Positions 7,237-15,740 of a stretch of DNA of 29,346 bases are shown here, piece after piece. A program made the translations under genes and the position numbers. Positions within the stretch are counted from its first letter, which is position 1; every line of letters starts with the position of its first letter. The stretch covers positions 1 to 29,346 of the forward strand of contig CAZJGG010000040.1 in assembly GCA_964545475.1 (NCBI GenBank), given 5' to 3'. The notes below the pieces were generated by a model, which saw only the letters and a list, made by a program, of their open reading frames with translations, searched no databases and had not been told where the DNA came from. The stretch comes from CAZJGG01 sp964545475. GTDB taxonomy: Bacteria > Bacillota > Clostridia > Lachnospirales > JAISER01.

Positions 7237-8301
7237 ATGAATATAAATTTTACCGAAAGCGCTGAACCGTTAGCAACAGCTATACCTAATGTTTTTATAG
7301 ATGAATATATGGGGGCAGAAAATCCTGTGTTCGTACTTGTATATATTACGTTTTACAGGTATTTTTCGGCTCGTCTGGACGTTTCACTAGAGACGGTCGC
7401 TAAAAAACTGCAGCTTTTGGAATCTGACGTATTAAAAGCATTAAATTACTGGAACACAAAAGGGCTTATTTCTTTTTCCGAACAAGAGGACAACATTGAG
7501 CTTGCCTTCTTATCGTTAAAATCCTCTGATGTTAAAGAGGAAAAAGAGAAAGATGAAGAGGAAGACAATGTTATTAGGCTTCCGTTTATTGCCGAAACAA
7601 GGCCTACATATACCATTGAGGAATTGGAGCTTTACAAAGGCAAAAGCAAAGAAGTGAGAGAGCTTTTCTGTATGGCGGAAAATGTTCTTGGAAAGCTTTT
7701 AACTTATAACGATATGAATGTTCTTTTCAGCTTTCACGATTGGTTAAGGCTTCCAATTTCCGTTATTGAAATTATGCTTACATATTGCGCTGAAAATAAC
7801 CATAGAAGCCTTAGGTATATAGAAAAATGCGCTTTGGACTGGGCTTCAAACAATATTTATACTATTGAAGCAGCAAATACATATATAAAGCAGTTTAATA
7901 CTGATTATAGAGAAATTTTAAAGGCTTTTGGTCAATCCGGCAGAAGTCCTGTGGCTTCTGAAGTAAAGTTAATGAAAAAATGGCTTAACGAATATGAAAT
8001 GCCCCTTGAAATTGTATTAGAGGCTTGCGATAGAACGGTTATGAAAACAGGCCAGGGCAAATTTAATTATGCGGATAAAATAATTGCAGGCTGGTTTAGC
8101 AACGGGTTAAAGACCTTAGATGCTATAAAGGTATTTGACGAAGCTTATAACGCTGAAAAAGAAAAAGCCAAAGAAAAGGAAAAAGAAAAGCCGGTTAGAA
8201 AATCTAAAAAATCTAATTTTTCAAATTTTTCACAAAGAGATTGGGATTTTGAAGAAATAGAAAAAATGGAACAGAAATTTTTAATTGATAGTATTAAGTA
8301 G
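7237..8301 (+). CDS. DnaD-domain replication protein
   Basis: This 354-residue protein belongs to the DnaD/DnaB (Firmicute primosome) superfamily. These proteins act with DnaA and the helicase loader to open DNA and place the replicative helicase. Residues about 25-80 look like the N-terminal winged helix (LDVSLETVAKKLQLLESDVL...). An acidic linker at about 95-112 follows. Two DnaD-type helical domains come next: the first ends with YIEKCALDW (194-202) and the second with YADKIIAGW (278-286), the second matching the family Y-xxx-I-xxx-W signature exactly. A Lys/Glu-rich linker precedes the C-terminal FSQRDWDFEEIEKMEQ tail, a motif seen in DnaD-like and phage replication proteins. AAGGGG at 7224-7229 precedes the ATG. 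The helicase loader follows 41 bases later. Its assignment as the chromosomal DnaD functional equivalent is inferred. Confidence 0.88.
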   Translation: MNINFTESAEPLATAIPNVFIDEYMGAENPVFVLVYITFYRYFSARLDVSLETVAKKLQLLESDVLKALNYWNTKGLISFSEQEDNIELAFLSLKSSDVKEEKEKDEEEDNVIRLPFIAETRPTYTIEELELYKGKSKEVRELFCMAENVLGKLLTYNDMNVLFSFHDWLRLPISVIEIMLTYCAENNHRSLRYIEKCALDWASNNIYTIEAANTYIKQFNTDYREILKAFGQSGRSPVASEVKLMKKWLNEYEMPLEIVLEACDRTVMKTGQGKFNYADKIIAGWFSNGLKTLDAIKVFDEAYNAEKEKAKEKEKEKPVRKSKKSNFSNFSQRDWDFEEIEKMEQKFLIDSIK

Positions 8302-8342
8302 TTACTTAAATTAAGCTTTATTTTACAAAAGGGTTTGATATA

Positions 8343-9347
8343 ATGAGTAGAGCAAGCGCATATAAGCAAATTATGTATGAATATGACGAAAACAGAAGAA
8401 ACGCCAAAAGGCTTTTGGAAGTGCGTAAACAGGAAACTTATGAAAAATTGCCTGAAATTAATGATATTGATAATGAACTTGTTAGAATTTCTCTTAAGCT
8501 TGTTAAAACTGCCGCAAGCGTGGGAGATATGAATGCAGTTGAGGTTAAAAAACTTAAAGAGCGTTCTCAAACGCTTAGAGAACAGAAAAAAAGCATTTTG
8601 GTAAAAAACAATTATAGCGCAGAATATTTTAACGACATATACAAATGTGGCATTTGTCAGGATACGGGATATATAGGTACTGCTAAATGCGACTGCTTAA
8701 AACAGCGTCTTATTGAAAAATATTACGATATGTCTAACGTGCGTGAAGCAGTTAAAGCAGAAAACTTTGATACCTTTGATTTCAGGCTCTACAGCGATGA
8801 GACTATAGAGGGAACTGGTTATTCTCCTAGACAAAGCATTCAAATGATTTATTCCGTTTGCAACCAGTTTGTTAATAACTTTGATAAATCATTTTTAAAC
8901 CTAATATTTTATGGTGAAACAGGGCTTGGGAAAACCTTTTTATGCAACTGTATTGCTAAGGATTTACTTGAGAGATGCAAACCTGTTCTTTATGTTACAG
9001 CACCTCAAATATTTAAAAAAATAGAAGATTACCGTTTTCACCGGGACGAGCTTGAAAACGCTGATGAGCAAATGGACTTTATTTATGAAGTGGACTTGCT
9101 TATTGTTGACGACTTAGGCTCTGAGTTTTCTACAATTGTAACCAATACGGCCTTGTTTGATATTATAAACACAAGGCTTATTAATAAAAAACATACTATA
9201 ATTTCCACAAATCTTTCAATTCAAGAGCTACAAAACACTTATTCGGATCGTATTGTTTCAAGGTTTTTGGGAAATTACAAGCTTCTGCGTTTGGTTGGGG
9301 AAGATATTCGCCTTATTAAAAAGCATTCAAAGGCGTTTTCACAATAG
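8343..9347 (+). CDS. DnaC/DnaI-type AAA+ helicase loader
   Basis: An ATPase of 334 residues that would load the replicative DnaB-type helicase onto opened DNA. The N-terminal third is charged and helical (helicase-binding part). A Cys cluster, CGIC then CDC at about residues 102-118, resembles the zinc site of DnaI-type loaders. The AAA+ domain has Walker A GETGLGKT from residue 191, Walker B LLIVDDLGSE (Asp pair at about 256-257), sensor-1 STNLS, and the arginine-bearing YSDRIVSRFLG. It follows the DnaD-like gene by 41 bases with AAAGGG upstream of the ATG, and it is followed by topB after 11 bases. The gene order DnaD-like then loader matches the primosome unit found in many Clostridia. I leave the symbol open because dnaC and dnaI are both used. 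Confidence 0.9.
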   Translation: MSRASAYKQIMYEYDENRRNAKRLLEVRKQETYEKLPEINDIDNELVRISLKLVKTAASVGDMNAVEVKKLKERSQTLREQKKSILVKNNYSAEYFNDIYKCGICQDTGYIGTAKCDCLKQRLIEKYYDMSNVREAVKAENFDTFDFRLYSDETIEGTGYSPRQSIQMIYSVCNQFVNNFDKSFLNLIFYGETGLGKTFLCNCIAKDLLERCKPVLYVTAPQIFKKIEDYRFHRDELENADEQMDFIYEVDLLIVDDLGSEFSTIVTNTALFDIINTRLINKKHTIISTNLSIQELQNTYSDRIVSRFLGNYKLLRLVGEDIRLIKKHSKAFSQ

Positions 9348-9358
9348 AGGTTGATTTA

Positions 9359-11200
9359 ATGGGAAAAATTCTAGTTGTGGCGGAGAAGCCATCTGTGGGT
9401 AAAGACATTGCAAAGGTTTTAGGCGCTAATAAAAAGGGCGGCGGATATTTTTTTTCTGATGTTTATATAGTGTCTTGGGCTATAGGGCATTTGGTTACTT
9501 TGTGTGATGCTTATGACTATGACCAAAAGTATAAGAGGTGGCACATGGGTATGCTGCCAATAATACCTGGAGAAATAAAACTAAAACCTGTTGAAAGCAC
9601 AAAAGACCAGCTTAATATATTGTACAAGCTTTTTAATTCCGAAGAAGTAACCTCTATTATATGCGCAACAGATAGTGGCCGCGAGGGTGAGCTTATTTTT
9701 CGGTATATATATTCAATAGTAAAATGTAACAAGCCCTTTCAAAGGCTTTGGATTTCAAGCATGACAGACAAAGCCATAAAAGAGGGCTTTGCCAATTTAA
9801 AGCCCGGAACTGATTATGATAATTTATATCTATCGGCTAAATGCCGTTCAGAATCGGACTGGCTTGTAGGCATAAACGCCACATGCGCTTATACAATTAA
9901 ATATGGTACGCTTCTTTCAATAGGGAGGGTACAAACCCCTACACTTGCTATTTTAGTGGAGAGGCAAAAAGAGATAAACGCCTTTGTTCCAATGGAATAC
10001 TGGGAAGTTAAGGCGGAATTTGACGGATATAAAGGCTTATGGTTTGACCCTTTAACAAAAGAAACAAAAATAACGGATAAAGACAAAGCCAATGAAATAA
10101 AAGAGCGTGTGACCGGAAACGAGGGCACTGTTGAAAACATTGAAACAGAGGAAAAAAGGCAAGCTCCAGCCCTCCTTTACGACTTGACAGAGCTACAAAG
10201 AGATGCTAACAGGCGGTTTGGGTTTTCTGCCAAAAAAACTTTGGGTCTTGCTCAGGATTTATACGAAAAGCGCAAGCTAATAACATATCCCAGAACAGAC
10301 AGCCGTTATTTAAGCGATGATATGATTCCAAGGCTTTCAATAATTTTCGATAAGCTTAAACAAACTCAATACGCCGAATATGCAAACTATGTTACTGGGC
10401 TTCCAAAGCTTCCTATAACTAAAAGAATTGTTGATAATTCAAAAATTACGGACCATCATGCCATTATACCAACAGAAGCAAACATTAACTTAAAGCCATT
10501 AACCCAAGACGAACTTAAAATATATGATTTAGTTGTGCGTAAGTTTTTATCGGTTTTTTATCCACATTATGTGTATAATATTACTAAAATTGTATCTCTT
10601 GTTTGCGGAGAAAGGTTTATTACAAAAGGAACAACTATTGTTAATTTAGGGTTTATGGAGCTTTATAAAAACGACAAGCAGGAAAGCAAAAAAGGCGAGG
10701 AAGACAATGAAATATTGCCAAGCCTTACTACAGGTGATATAATAAAGCTTATAAAAGCAGATGTTTTGCAGAAAAAAACCACACCTCCAAAAGCTTATAC
10801 AGAAGCTACGCTTCTTTCAGCAATGGAAAACGCCGGGCGGTTTATTGAGGATGAGGCCTTAAAAGAGGAATTAAAGGATTCTGGTCTTGGAACTCCTGCA
10901 ACAAGAGCGGCAATTATTGAAAGGATTATACAAGTAAAATATATTGAAAGAAAAGGCAAAACTTTAGTTCCCACGGAAAAGGGAATGGCTCTTATTGAAG
11001 TTGTGCCAACGGAAATGAAAACCCCACAGACTACGGGAAAATGGGAAAAAGGATTAACGCAAATTTCAAAAGGCTTAATGAAAGATGAAAGATTTATGGG
11101 AAGTATTGTCAGATACGTAAACTTTCTTGTTGAAAGCGCAAAAACTGCGCCGATGAATGTAAGATTTCCTAAAGAAGCTAAAGATAAGCCTAAGCCATAA
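9359..11200 (+). CDS. topB: DNA topoisomerase III
   Basis: A type IA topoisomerase of 613 residues that cuts one strand and resolves linked daughter or recombination intermediates. The N-terminal TOPRIM domain starts KILVVAEKPSVGKDIAKVLG and carries the acidic ATDSGREGE motif near residue 104. The catalytic Tyr310 lies in LITYPRTDSRYLS. ALLYDLTELQRDANRRFGFS, the ATLLSAMENAG segment and GLGTPATRAAIIERI are standard for TopB rather than TopA. There are no C-terminal zinc ribbons, and the protein ends after a short Lys/Pro-rich tail, which is normal for short TopB forms. The ATG is preceded by AGAGG. Its place 11 bases behind the helicase loader suggests co-transcription with replication genes. 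Two facing DnaA-type boxes occur inside it at 10558-10578. Confidence 0.95.
   Translation: MGKILVVAEKPSVGKDIAKVLGANKKGGGYFFSDVYIVSWAIGHLVTLCDAYDYDQKYKRWHMGMLPIIPGEIKLKPVESTKDQLNILYKLFNSEEVTSIICATDSGREGELIFRYIYSIVKCNKPFQRLWISSMTDKAIKEGFANLKPGTDYDNLYLSAKCRSESDWLVGINATCAYTIKYGTLLSIGRVQTPTLAILVERQKEINAFVPMEYWEVKAEFDGYKGLWFDPLTKETKITDKDKANEIKERVTGNEGTVENIETEEKRQAPALLYDLTELQRDANRRFGFSAKKTLGLAQDLYEKRKLITYPRTDSRYLSDDMIPRLSIIFDKLKQTQYAEYANYVTGLPKLPITKRIVDNSKITDHHAIIPTEANINLKPLTQDELKIYDLVVRKFLSVFYPHYVYNITKIVSLVCGERFITKGTTIVNLGFMELYKNDKQESKKGEEDNEILPSLTTGDIIKLIKADVLQKKTTPPKAYTEATLLSAMENAGRFIEDEALKEELKDSGLGTPATRAAIIERIIQVKYIERKGKTLVPTEKGMALIEVVPTEMKTPQTTGKWEKGLTQISKGLMKDERFMGSIVRYVNFLVESAKTAPMNVRFPKEAKDKPKP
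10558..10578 (+). promoter_or_regulatory. Inverted pair of DnaA-type boxes inside topB
   Basis: TTATCCACA (10558-10566, perfect) faces TGTGTATAA (10570-10578, complement of TTATACACA, which fits the looser TTWTNCACA consensus) with three bases between. Together they encode part of FYPHYVYN. The sequence may be chance from codon use, so only the pattern is certain. Confidence 0.35.
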
Positions 11201-11223
11201 TTTGCAGAAACGGAGATGTACAA

Positions 11224-13131
11224 ATGCTTTTGTCGTGCAGAGACATTGATAAAGCCTTTGGCGAGCGAACAATACTTAATAAAATAAATTTCTTAATTAA
11301 TGAAAAAGAAAAAGCGGCCATTGTTGGTGTTAACGGCGCAGGCAAAACTACCCTTTTTAAAATAATTACAGGGGAACTGCACCAAGACAGTGGCGAGATA
11401 ATAGTTAAACAAGGAATTTCTCTTGGTTATATGTCTCAGTTGCCTGTTCTTAACGATGAAAACACGGTTTATCAGGAAATGGAAACGGTGTTTTTGCATG
11501 TTATAGAAATGGAAAATAAGCTTAGAGACATGGAAGAAAAAATGGCTCATGCCGCCGGGGACGAGCTTGAAACCCTTATGGAGCAGTACAGCCGCCTTAC
11601 ACACGAATTTGAGCATATTAACGGCTACGAATATAAAAGCAGAATAAGGGGCGTTATTACAGGCCTTGGCTTTTGCGACGAGGACAGCAGCCAACAGGTT
11701 GGTACATTTTCCGGAGGGCAAAAAACAAGGCTTTCTCTTGCAAAGCTTTTGCTTACAGAGCCGGATTTACTGCTTTTGGACGAGCCTACAAACCATTTAG
11801 ACATTGAAGCAATTGAATGGCTTGAAGACTTCCTTAGAAATTATGCAAAAGCCGTACTTATAATATCCCACGACCGTTATTTTATGGATAAAATCGTTAC
11901 TAAAGTTATTGAAATTGAACATGGAAACGCCGATTGTTATGAGGGCAATTATACAGATTTTGCCGGAAAAAAGGAAGCCCAGAGGGAAATTTTAAGAAAG
12001 CATTATGAAAACCAGCAAAAAGAAATAAAAAGGCAAGAGGAGGTTATAAGGGTTTTAAAATCCTATAACCGGGAGAAGTCCGTTAAAAGGGCGGAAAGCA
12101 GAGAAAAACAGCTTGATAAAATGGAAAAAATTAAAAAGCCGGATTCTTTGCCGTCATCTATGCGTATTGCACTTTCTCCAAAAAGAGAAAGCGGTAATGA
12201 TGTTTTAAATATTTCTAAAGTGTCAAAGTTTTTTGACGGCGAAAAGCTTTTTGAAAACATTTCTTTCGAGGTTTTTAAAGGGGATAAAATTGCGCTTATT
12301 GGTCCAAACGGCGTTGGTAAAACCACGCTTTTGCGTATTATTATGGATACGGTTAAAGCGGATAGCGGAGAAGTGCGCTTCGGTTCTCATGTTTGCATTG
12401 GGTATTATGACCAAGAGCATAAAAATATAAACCCTGCTAAAACACTGTTTGATGAAATTTCAGATTCATTTCCGAAATTATCGGTTTTGGACATTAGAAA
12501 TGCACTTGCGGCGTTTTTATTTGCCGGAGATGATGTTTTTAAGCAAATTTCTACTCTTTCCGGCGGAGAAAAGGGGCGGGTAGCTCTTGCTAAAATTATG
12601 CTTGGAGATGCAAACTTCCTTATTTTGGACGAACCTACAAACCACCTTGACATTAACTCCCAAGGGATTTTGGAGGAAGTATTAAGAAATTACGAAGGAA
12701 CTATTTTATATATATCCCACGATAGATATTTTATTAACAATACTGCAACTAAAGTAATTGAATTAAGTAAAAATAATGCCTCCCTGTTTTTGGGGGATTA
12801 TGATTATTATTTGGAAAAAAAGAAAGAGTTTGCCATAAACGAGGAAATAAGGGCAGAAAAAAAGGAATCGGAAGTTAAAGAAAAATGGACAAAGGGCAAA
12901 GAAGAAATTCAGAAAAAGAGAAAGATTAAGTCTGTAATAGCCCAAACAGAAAAGGAAATTAAAAAGCAAGAGGAGCGTTTAAAGGAAATTGATGATGCTC
13001 TTTTGCTACCGGAAATAAATTCAAACCATGAAGCGTTGACGGAATTGTTTGAAGAAAAGACAGAACTGGAAAATTCGCTTCTTTTATTATATGAAACATG
13101 GGAAGAAGCTACAGTGCAAACTGTTGACTAA
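11224..13131 (+). CDS. ABC-F family ATPase (ribosome-associated)
   Basis: A soluble protein of 635 residues with two ABC ATPase domains and no membrane segment. This is the ABC-F class, whose members act on the ribosome as translation factors or antibiotic-protection proteins. Domain 1 has Walker A GVNGAGKTT (about 35-43), signature FSGGQKTRLSLAK and Walker B LLLLDEPTNHLD. Domain 2 has GPNGVGKTT (about 360), LSGGEKGRVALAK and FLILDEPTNHLD. A charged linker of about 80 residues (KRQEEVIRVLKSYNREKSVK) joins them. The last 100 residues are a Lys/Glu coiled coil, as in Uup and YdiF-type members. CGGAG precedes the ATG, 23 bases after topB. It is probably a housekeeping type, but resistance function cannot be read from sequence alone. 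Confidence 0.93.
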   Translation: MLLSCRDIDKAFGERTILNKINFLINEKEKAAIVGVNGAGKTTLFKIITGELHQDSGEIIVKQGISLGYMSQLPVLNDENTVYQEMETVFLHVIEMENKLRDMEEKMAHAAGDELETLMEQYSRLTHEFEHINGYEYKSRIRGVITGLGFCDEDSSQQVGTFSGGQKTRLSLAKLLLTEPDLLLLDEPTNHLDIEAIEWLEDFLRNYAKAVLIISHDRYFMDKIVTKVIEIEHGNADCYEGNYTDFAGKKEAQREILRKHYENQQKEIKRQEEVIRVLKSYNREKSVKRAESREKQLDKMEKIKKPDSLPSSMRIALSPKRESGNDVLNISKVSKFFDGEKLFENISFEVFKGDKIALIGPNGVGKTTLLRIIMDTVKADSGEVRFGSHVCIGYYDQEHKNINPAKTLFDEISDSFPKLSVLDIRNALAAFLFAGDDVFKQISTLSGGEKGRVALAKIMLGDANFLILDEPTNHLDINSQGILEEVLRNYEGTILYISHDRYFINNTATKVIELSKNNASLFLGDYDYYLEKKKEFAINEEIRAEKKESEVKEKWTKGKEEIQKKRKIKSVIAQTEKEIKKQEERLKEIDDALLLPEINSNHEALTELFEEKTELENSLLLLYETWEEATVQTVD

Positions 13132-13159
13132 AATATTATTATTAGAGAGAAGGGGTTTT

Positions 13160-14536
13160 ATGAAGTACGTTGCGGAACCGTTTAAAATTAAAATGGTTGA
13201 GCCCATTAAAATGACAACAAGAGAAGAAAGAATTGAAAAACTTAAAGCTGCCGATTATAACATGTTTTCTCTTAAATCCGAAGATGTGTTTATAGACTTG
13301 CAGACGGACAGCGGCACAGGCGCAATGAGCCATAACCAATGGGCGGGGGTTATGCTGGGAGACGAGTCATATTCCGGAGGAAACAGTTATTTCAAGCTTT
13401 TAGATGTTGCAAAAAACATTTTTGGCTATGAATATATTCAGCCGGTGCATCAAGGGCGTGCGGCAGAAAAAGTTCTTTTCCCAATTTTGCTTGGCAAAGG
13501 CAAAGTATCTATTTCAAACATGCATTTTGATACAACTAGAGCACACGTAGAGCTTGCTGGGGGCAAAGCCGTGGACTGCGTATGCGAAGAAGCATTAGAT
13601 GTTAGCAGCTATCACGACTTTAAGGGCAACATGGATGTTAAAAAGCTTAAAAGCCTAATTAAAGAATACGGTGCTGAAAACGTAGGCTGTATTATTGTGA
13701 CAATAACAAACAACAGCGCCGGAGGACAGCCTGTTTCTATGGCAAATATTAAAGAAGTTAAAGACATTGCGGATAAACATAACATAAAAGTTGTAATTGA
13801 TGCTGCTCGTTATGCTGAAAACGCATATTTCATTAAGAAGCGTGAAAAAGGCTACGAAAACAAAACAATTGCAGAGATTGTAAAGGAAACTTTCAGTTAT
13901 GCCGACTGTTTTACATGTAGTGCAAAAAAAGATGCAATTGTTAATATGGGTGGTCTTATTGGCGTTAAAAACGACGAAGACCTTATTGCAAGAGTTAAAG
14001 TAAACACTATTTCTTACGAGGGTTACTTAACATACGGTGGGCTTTCCGGCAGAGATTTGGAAGCTCTTGCGGCTGGGCTTTTAGAAGGCATTGAATATGA
14101 TTATTTGCATTATCGTATTTCCCAAATTGAATATTTGGGAGAGAGATTAAGGGAATACGGCGTGCCTTTCCAATACCCAGCAGGAGGACATGCAGTGTTT
14201 ATAGATGCTAAAGAGTTACTGCCTCATATTCCATATTATCAGTTTCCGGCTCATTCCTTAGCGGCGGCTCTTTACATAGAATCGGGAGTGCGTAGCTGCG
14301 ACATTGGCTCGTTAATGATGGGCAATGACCCGGTAACAGGGGAGCAAATAAAATCTGAATTTGAGTTTACAAGGCTTGCAGTGCCACGACGTGTTTATAC
14401 CCAGTCCCACTTTGATATGGTGGCAGAAGCCCTTAAAGAAATTAAGAATAACGCAAGCAGCGTAAAAGGTTTTAAAGTCATTTGGGAACCAAAAGTTTTG
14501 CGCCATTTTACATGCAAGCTTGCGCCAGTTGAATAG
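13160..14536 (+). CDS. tnaA: Tryptophanase (tryptophan indole-lyase)
   Basis: A PLP enzyme of 458 residues splitting L-Trp to indole, pyruvate and ammonia. It belongs to the beta-eliminating lyase family shared with tyrosine phenol-lyase. Features pointing to tryptophanase are TITNNSAGGQPVSMANIK, DAARYAENAYFIK, the ending EPKVLRHFTCKL, and Ile382 (GVRSCDIGS) where tyrosine phenol-lyase has the substrate-binding Arg381. The PLP lysine is in CSAKKDAIV (Lys256/257). An open frame extends upstream to 13049, but the ATG at 13160 is chosen because GAGAAGGGG precedes it and MKYVAEPFKIKMVEP matches family N-termini. It starts 28 bases after the ABC-F gene. No TnaC-type leader peptide, promoter or tryptophan permease is seen beside it, so it probably rides on upstream transcription. 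Confidence 0.92.
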   Translation: MKYVAEPFKIKMVEPIKMTTREERIEKLKAADYNMFSLKSEDVFIDLQTDSGTGAMSHNQWAGVMLGDESYSGGNSYFKLLDVAKNIFGYEYIQPVHQGRAAEKVLFPILLGKGKVSISNMHFDTTRAHVELAGGKAVDCVCEEALDVSSYHDFKGNMDVKKLKSLIKEYGAENVGCIIVTITNNSAGGQPVSMANIKEVKDIADKHNIKVVIDAARYAENAYFIKKREKGYENKTIAEIVKETFSYADCFTCSAKKDAIVNMGGLIGVKNDEDLIARVKVNTISYEGYLTYGGLSGRDLEALAAGLLEGIEYDYLHYRISQIEYLGERLREYGVPFQYPAGGHAVFIDAKELLPHIPYYQFPAHSLAAALYIESGVRSCDIGSLMMGNDPVTGEQIKSEFEFTRLAVPRRVYTQSHFDMVAEALKEIKNNASSVKGFKVIWEPKVLRHFTCKLAPVE

Positions 14537-14560
14537 AAATATAAAATTGAATTGTATAAT

Positions 14561-14588
14561 AAAAAGCCGCTAAAACGGCTTTTTATTA
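14561..14588 (+). terminator. Rho-independent terminator after tnaA
   Basis: AAAAAGCCG (14561-14569) and CGGCTTTTT (14576-14584) pair across a 6-base loop, with T-rich bases to 14588. The preceding A-run makes it able to act in both directions. Confidence 0.9.
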
Positions 14589-14603
14589 TTGAATGACCCA
14601 TAA

Positions 14604-14723
14604 GAGGCCACGATTAAAGAAGTATTAGTTTCTGTTGTAAATGGTTTTGCTGATTGGGAAACCGAAAATACGTTATACGAGGTTGGTGATAGAAATAAAC
14701 AACAAGATATCAAAATTCGGTGA
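14604..14723 (+). pseudogene. N-terminal remnant of a DJ-1/PfpI-like gene
   Basis: A short frame between stop codons reads ...TIKEVLVSVVNGFADWE and then loses resemblance before TGA at 14721-14723. The KEVLV strand followed by GFADWE is typical of the N-terminus of DJ-1/PfpI (type 1 glutamine amidotransferase-like) proteins, which are usually near 200 residues. AAGAGG at 14602-14607 is correctly spaced from ATT at 14613, where an ATG would be expected. So the gene has lost its start and about 80% of its length. Its 3' part overlaps, in another frame, the first codons of the rlmA-like frame. It looks like a deletion scar that joined two genes. The family call rests on one motif. Confidence 0.5.
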
Positions 14724-15528
14724 GAAATCTTTATACAGATGTCCTTTGTGCCAAAAGGCTATCATTTTTAGACATAACGGAAGTTTTGTGTGTGTGAACG
14801 GACATAGTTTTGATGTCTCTTCAAAGGGGTATGTTAATTTTATCCCTCATCAAAAACCGTTATTAGGGTATGATAATGTTTTTTTTGAAAATCGCTCTAT
14901 TTTTATGCAAAAAGGATTTTACAATCACATAGCAGATGAAATATTACGATATTTGCATATATATGAAAAAATAGGCACTGTAGTTGATTCGGGATGTGGT
15001 GAAGGATATTTTTCTCGATTGGTTTCGGACAAAACAAATGCACAAGTGGTAGCATTTGACATTTCAAAGGAAGCAATTAAAATTGCATCACGAGGTGGAA
15101 ATATGACACAGTGGTTAGTTGCGGATATAGGAAATATACCACTTTTGGACCACAGTTGTGATTGTTTGCTAAATATTTTCACGCCTGCGAAATATGATGA
15201 ATTTAGACGTATATTGAAAGATGATGGGATTCTTATCAAGGTAGTTCCAAGTAGCAACCACTTAAAGGAATTACGACAATTGATAATGCATCAATTAGCA
15301 AACAAAGCTTATTCCAATCAGCAAGTTATTGATTATTTCTCAAACAACTTTTCGCTTATTGAACGCAAGTTAGTCACTAAAAGCTTTGACATAGAGATAA
15401 TTGAGCTTGAGCAGCTTATAAATATGACTCCGCTCATGTTTGACATCAATACCAAAGAACTGAACTTAGATGGAATTAAGAGTATTACAATTGAGGCAGA
15501 AATTCTCATTGGTAAAAACACGCTCTAA
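14641..15528 (+). CDS. rlmA: RlmA-type 23S rRNA (guanine-N1)-methyltransferase
   Basis: A SAM-dependent methyltransferase with the zinc site of the RlmA family, which modifies G745 or G748 in 23S rRNA at the mouth of the exit tunnel. The zinc ligands are visible as Cys34, Cys37, Cys51 and His55 (YRCPLC ... CVNGHSFD). KGYVNFIP and GYDNVFFENRSIFMQKGFY follow, matching the family. The SAM loop VVDSGCGEG is at about 114-122. Some members (TlrB type) contribute to tylosin resistance, but specificity cannot be told here. The start is uncertain: ATG 14641 has no good ribosome site, and its first 18 codons overlap the DJ-1-like remnant. The true start may be nearer 14686-14689 after ACGAGG, using a non-ATG codon. 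Arg codon CGA occurs at least four times, unlike neighbours, suggesting recent transfer. Confidence 0.8.
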   Translation: MVLLIGKPKIRYTRLVIEINNKISKFGEKSLYRCPLCQKAIIFRHNGSFVCVNGHSFDVSSKGYVNFIPHQKPLLGYDNVFFENRSIFMQKGFYNHIADEILRYLHIYEKIGTVVDSGCGEGYFSRLVSDKTNAQVVAFDISKEAIKIASRGGNMTQWLVADIGNIPLLDHSCDCLLNIFTPAKYDEFRRILKDDGILIKVVPSSNHLKELRQLIMHQLANKAYSNQQVIDYFSNNFSLIERKLVTKSFDIEIIELEQLINMTPLMFDINTKELNLDGIKSITIEAEILIGKNTL

Positions 15529-15560
15529 AAAGCCATCAAATTTTCATTTGACAGCTTTTA
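15529..15560. terminator. Bidirectional terminator between rlmA and tRNA-Thr(CGT)
   Basis: Arms 15529-15541 and 15546-15558 pair over 5 + 6 bp around a two-base mismatch with loop TTTC. T-rich sequence follows on the plus strand, and the A-run before it gives a T-run on the minus strand. It can end rlmA and the convergent tRNA gene. Confidence 0.7.
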
Positions 15561-15568
15561 ATAATTTA

Positions 15569-15641
15569 AGCTACTGACGGGACTCAAACCCGTGACCTGC
15601 TGATTACGAATCAGCTGCTCTATCGGCTGAGCTACAGTAGC
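15569..15641 (-). tRNA. tRNA-Thr, anticodon CGT
   Basis: On the minus strand the acceptor arms GCTACTG (15641-15635) and CAGTAGC (15576-15570) pair fully. The anticodon stem GCTGA/TCAGC closes the loop TTCGTAA, giving anticodon CGT for codon ACG. The T arm ACGGG-TTTGAGT-CCCGT is perfect. The discriminator is T, as in the other tRNA-Thr of this window, and CCA is not encoded. Confidence 0.95.
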
Positions 15642-15654
15642 AAATGTTCTTATT

Positions 15655-15683
15655 ATCATATAATACAAATGCATGAAAGTCAA
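15655..15683 (-). promoter_or_regulatory. Promoter of tRNA-Thr(CGT)
   Basis: On the minus strand TTGACT (15683-15678), a 17-bp spacer and TATGAT (15660-15655). Transcription would start about 8 bases before the mature tRNA. Confidence 0.7.
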
Positions 15684-15740
15684 GCGGAAGTAGGTTGTTT
15701 TATTGGCAAAAGTGAACAAGAATGGCAAAGAGACTGCTCG

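Noticed and set aside
8145..8570. A 141-codon minus-strand open frame across the DnaD-like/loader junction
   Set aside because: It is antisense to two clear genes, full of Phe/Ile/Ser from Lys/Glu-rich sense codons, with no ribosome site.
13049..13159. Upstream extension of the tryptophanase frame
   Set aside because: It overlaps the end of the ABC-F gene, lacks family resemblance, and ATG 13160 has a strong ribosome site and a matching N-terminus.
13160..14536. Tyrosine phenol-lyase
   Set aside because: Ile382 replaces the Arg needed for tyrosine, and several segments match tryptophanase instead.
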